Shown: one piece after another, positions 41,820 through 41,853 of the stretch | Layout of the letters: every line of letters starts with the position of its first letter | Numbering within the stretch: position 1 is the stretch's first letter | From: Lachnospiraceae bacterium | GTDB lineage: Bacteria > Bacillota > Clostridia > Lachnospirales > Lachnospiraceae | NCBI GenBank assembly: GCA_028693705.1 | Contig: JAQUUX010000020.1 | Coordinates: 1 to 41,853 of the forward strand | DNA length: 41,853 bases | Direction of reading: 5' to 3' | Position numbers and translations under genes: made by a program | Notes under the pieces: model-generated | Databases searched by the model: none | Told to the model about the DNA's origin: nothing | The model's input: the letters and a program-made list of their open reading frames with translations, nothing else

Positions 41820-41853
41820 CATAGTTAATAAGTTACTTTATAGTCATGGTCCC

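Overview
The window looks like a chromosomal piece of a Gram-positive, moderately low-GC Clostridia, most likely Lachnospiraceae. The reasons are the strong GGAGG-type ribosome sites, the tight TAATG/ATGA couplings, the A/T-rich spacers and the protein families present. The genus cannot be fixed from the sequence alone. No rRNA, tRNA, CRISPR array, transposase or phage gene was seen.

Layout. (1) 1-21400, all minus strand: a 17-gene surface-glycan operon, read from 21400 towards 1 and leaving the window inside a GT2 gene. In transcription order it encodes: a large membrane protein, a PseH-like acetyltransferase, a GtrB-like GT2, an O-antigen ligase/polymerase-like protein, a PglF/CapD-type 4,6-dehydratase, a PglC-type phosphoglycosyl transferase, an ATP-grasp enzyme, a PglA-like GT4, a UDP-HexNAc 6-dehydrogenase (TviB type), two membrane proteins, a UDP-HexNAc(A) 4-epimerase (TviC/WbpP type), a DUF2334-like deacetylase, a GT4, an AT-rich membrane protein, an AsnB-like amidotransferase and a GT2. 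(2) 21515-23203, plus: one more membrane protein. (3) 23197-23703: a convergent spacer filled by two large palindromes of one repeat family, facing each other. (4) 30513-23695, minus: GT52-like transferase, PglK-like flippase, membrane protein, acyltransferase-3, RffA/WecE aminotransferase. (5) 30724-32739, plus: an exported protein of unknown function and a tandem HD/HD-GYP protein. (6) 35594-32757, minus: an exported GH20 enzyme. (7) 35693-38558, plus: pseF-pseI-pseG for CMP-pseudaminic acid. (8) 40788-38515 and 41718-40822, minus: a large membrane protein and a GarR-type reductase, with palindromes upstream of garR.

How it fits together. UDP-GlcNAc appears to feed a 6-deoxy-4-keto route (PglF type) and a hexuronate route (TviB/TviC type). 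dTDP-Fuc4N (RffA type) and CMP-pseudaminic acid supply further residues. A PglC-type enzyme would start a lipid-linked glycan, GT4/GT2/GT52 enzymes would extend it, and a PglK-type ABC protein would flip it. The ligase-like protein and seven large polytopic proteins that resemble GT-C enzymes would work outside. AsnB, ATP-grasp, GNAT, acyltransferase and deacetylase genes suggest heavy decoration. PseB and PseC are not visible here and must come from elsewhere if pseudaminic acid is really made.

The least explained signal is the pair of palindromes between the convergent genes. They share a core identical at 31 of 34 bases, show two compensatory base-pair changes, and each begins at the stop codon of the gene upstream of it.
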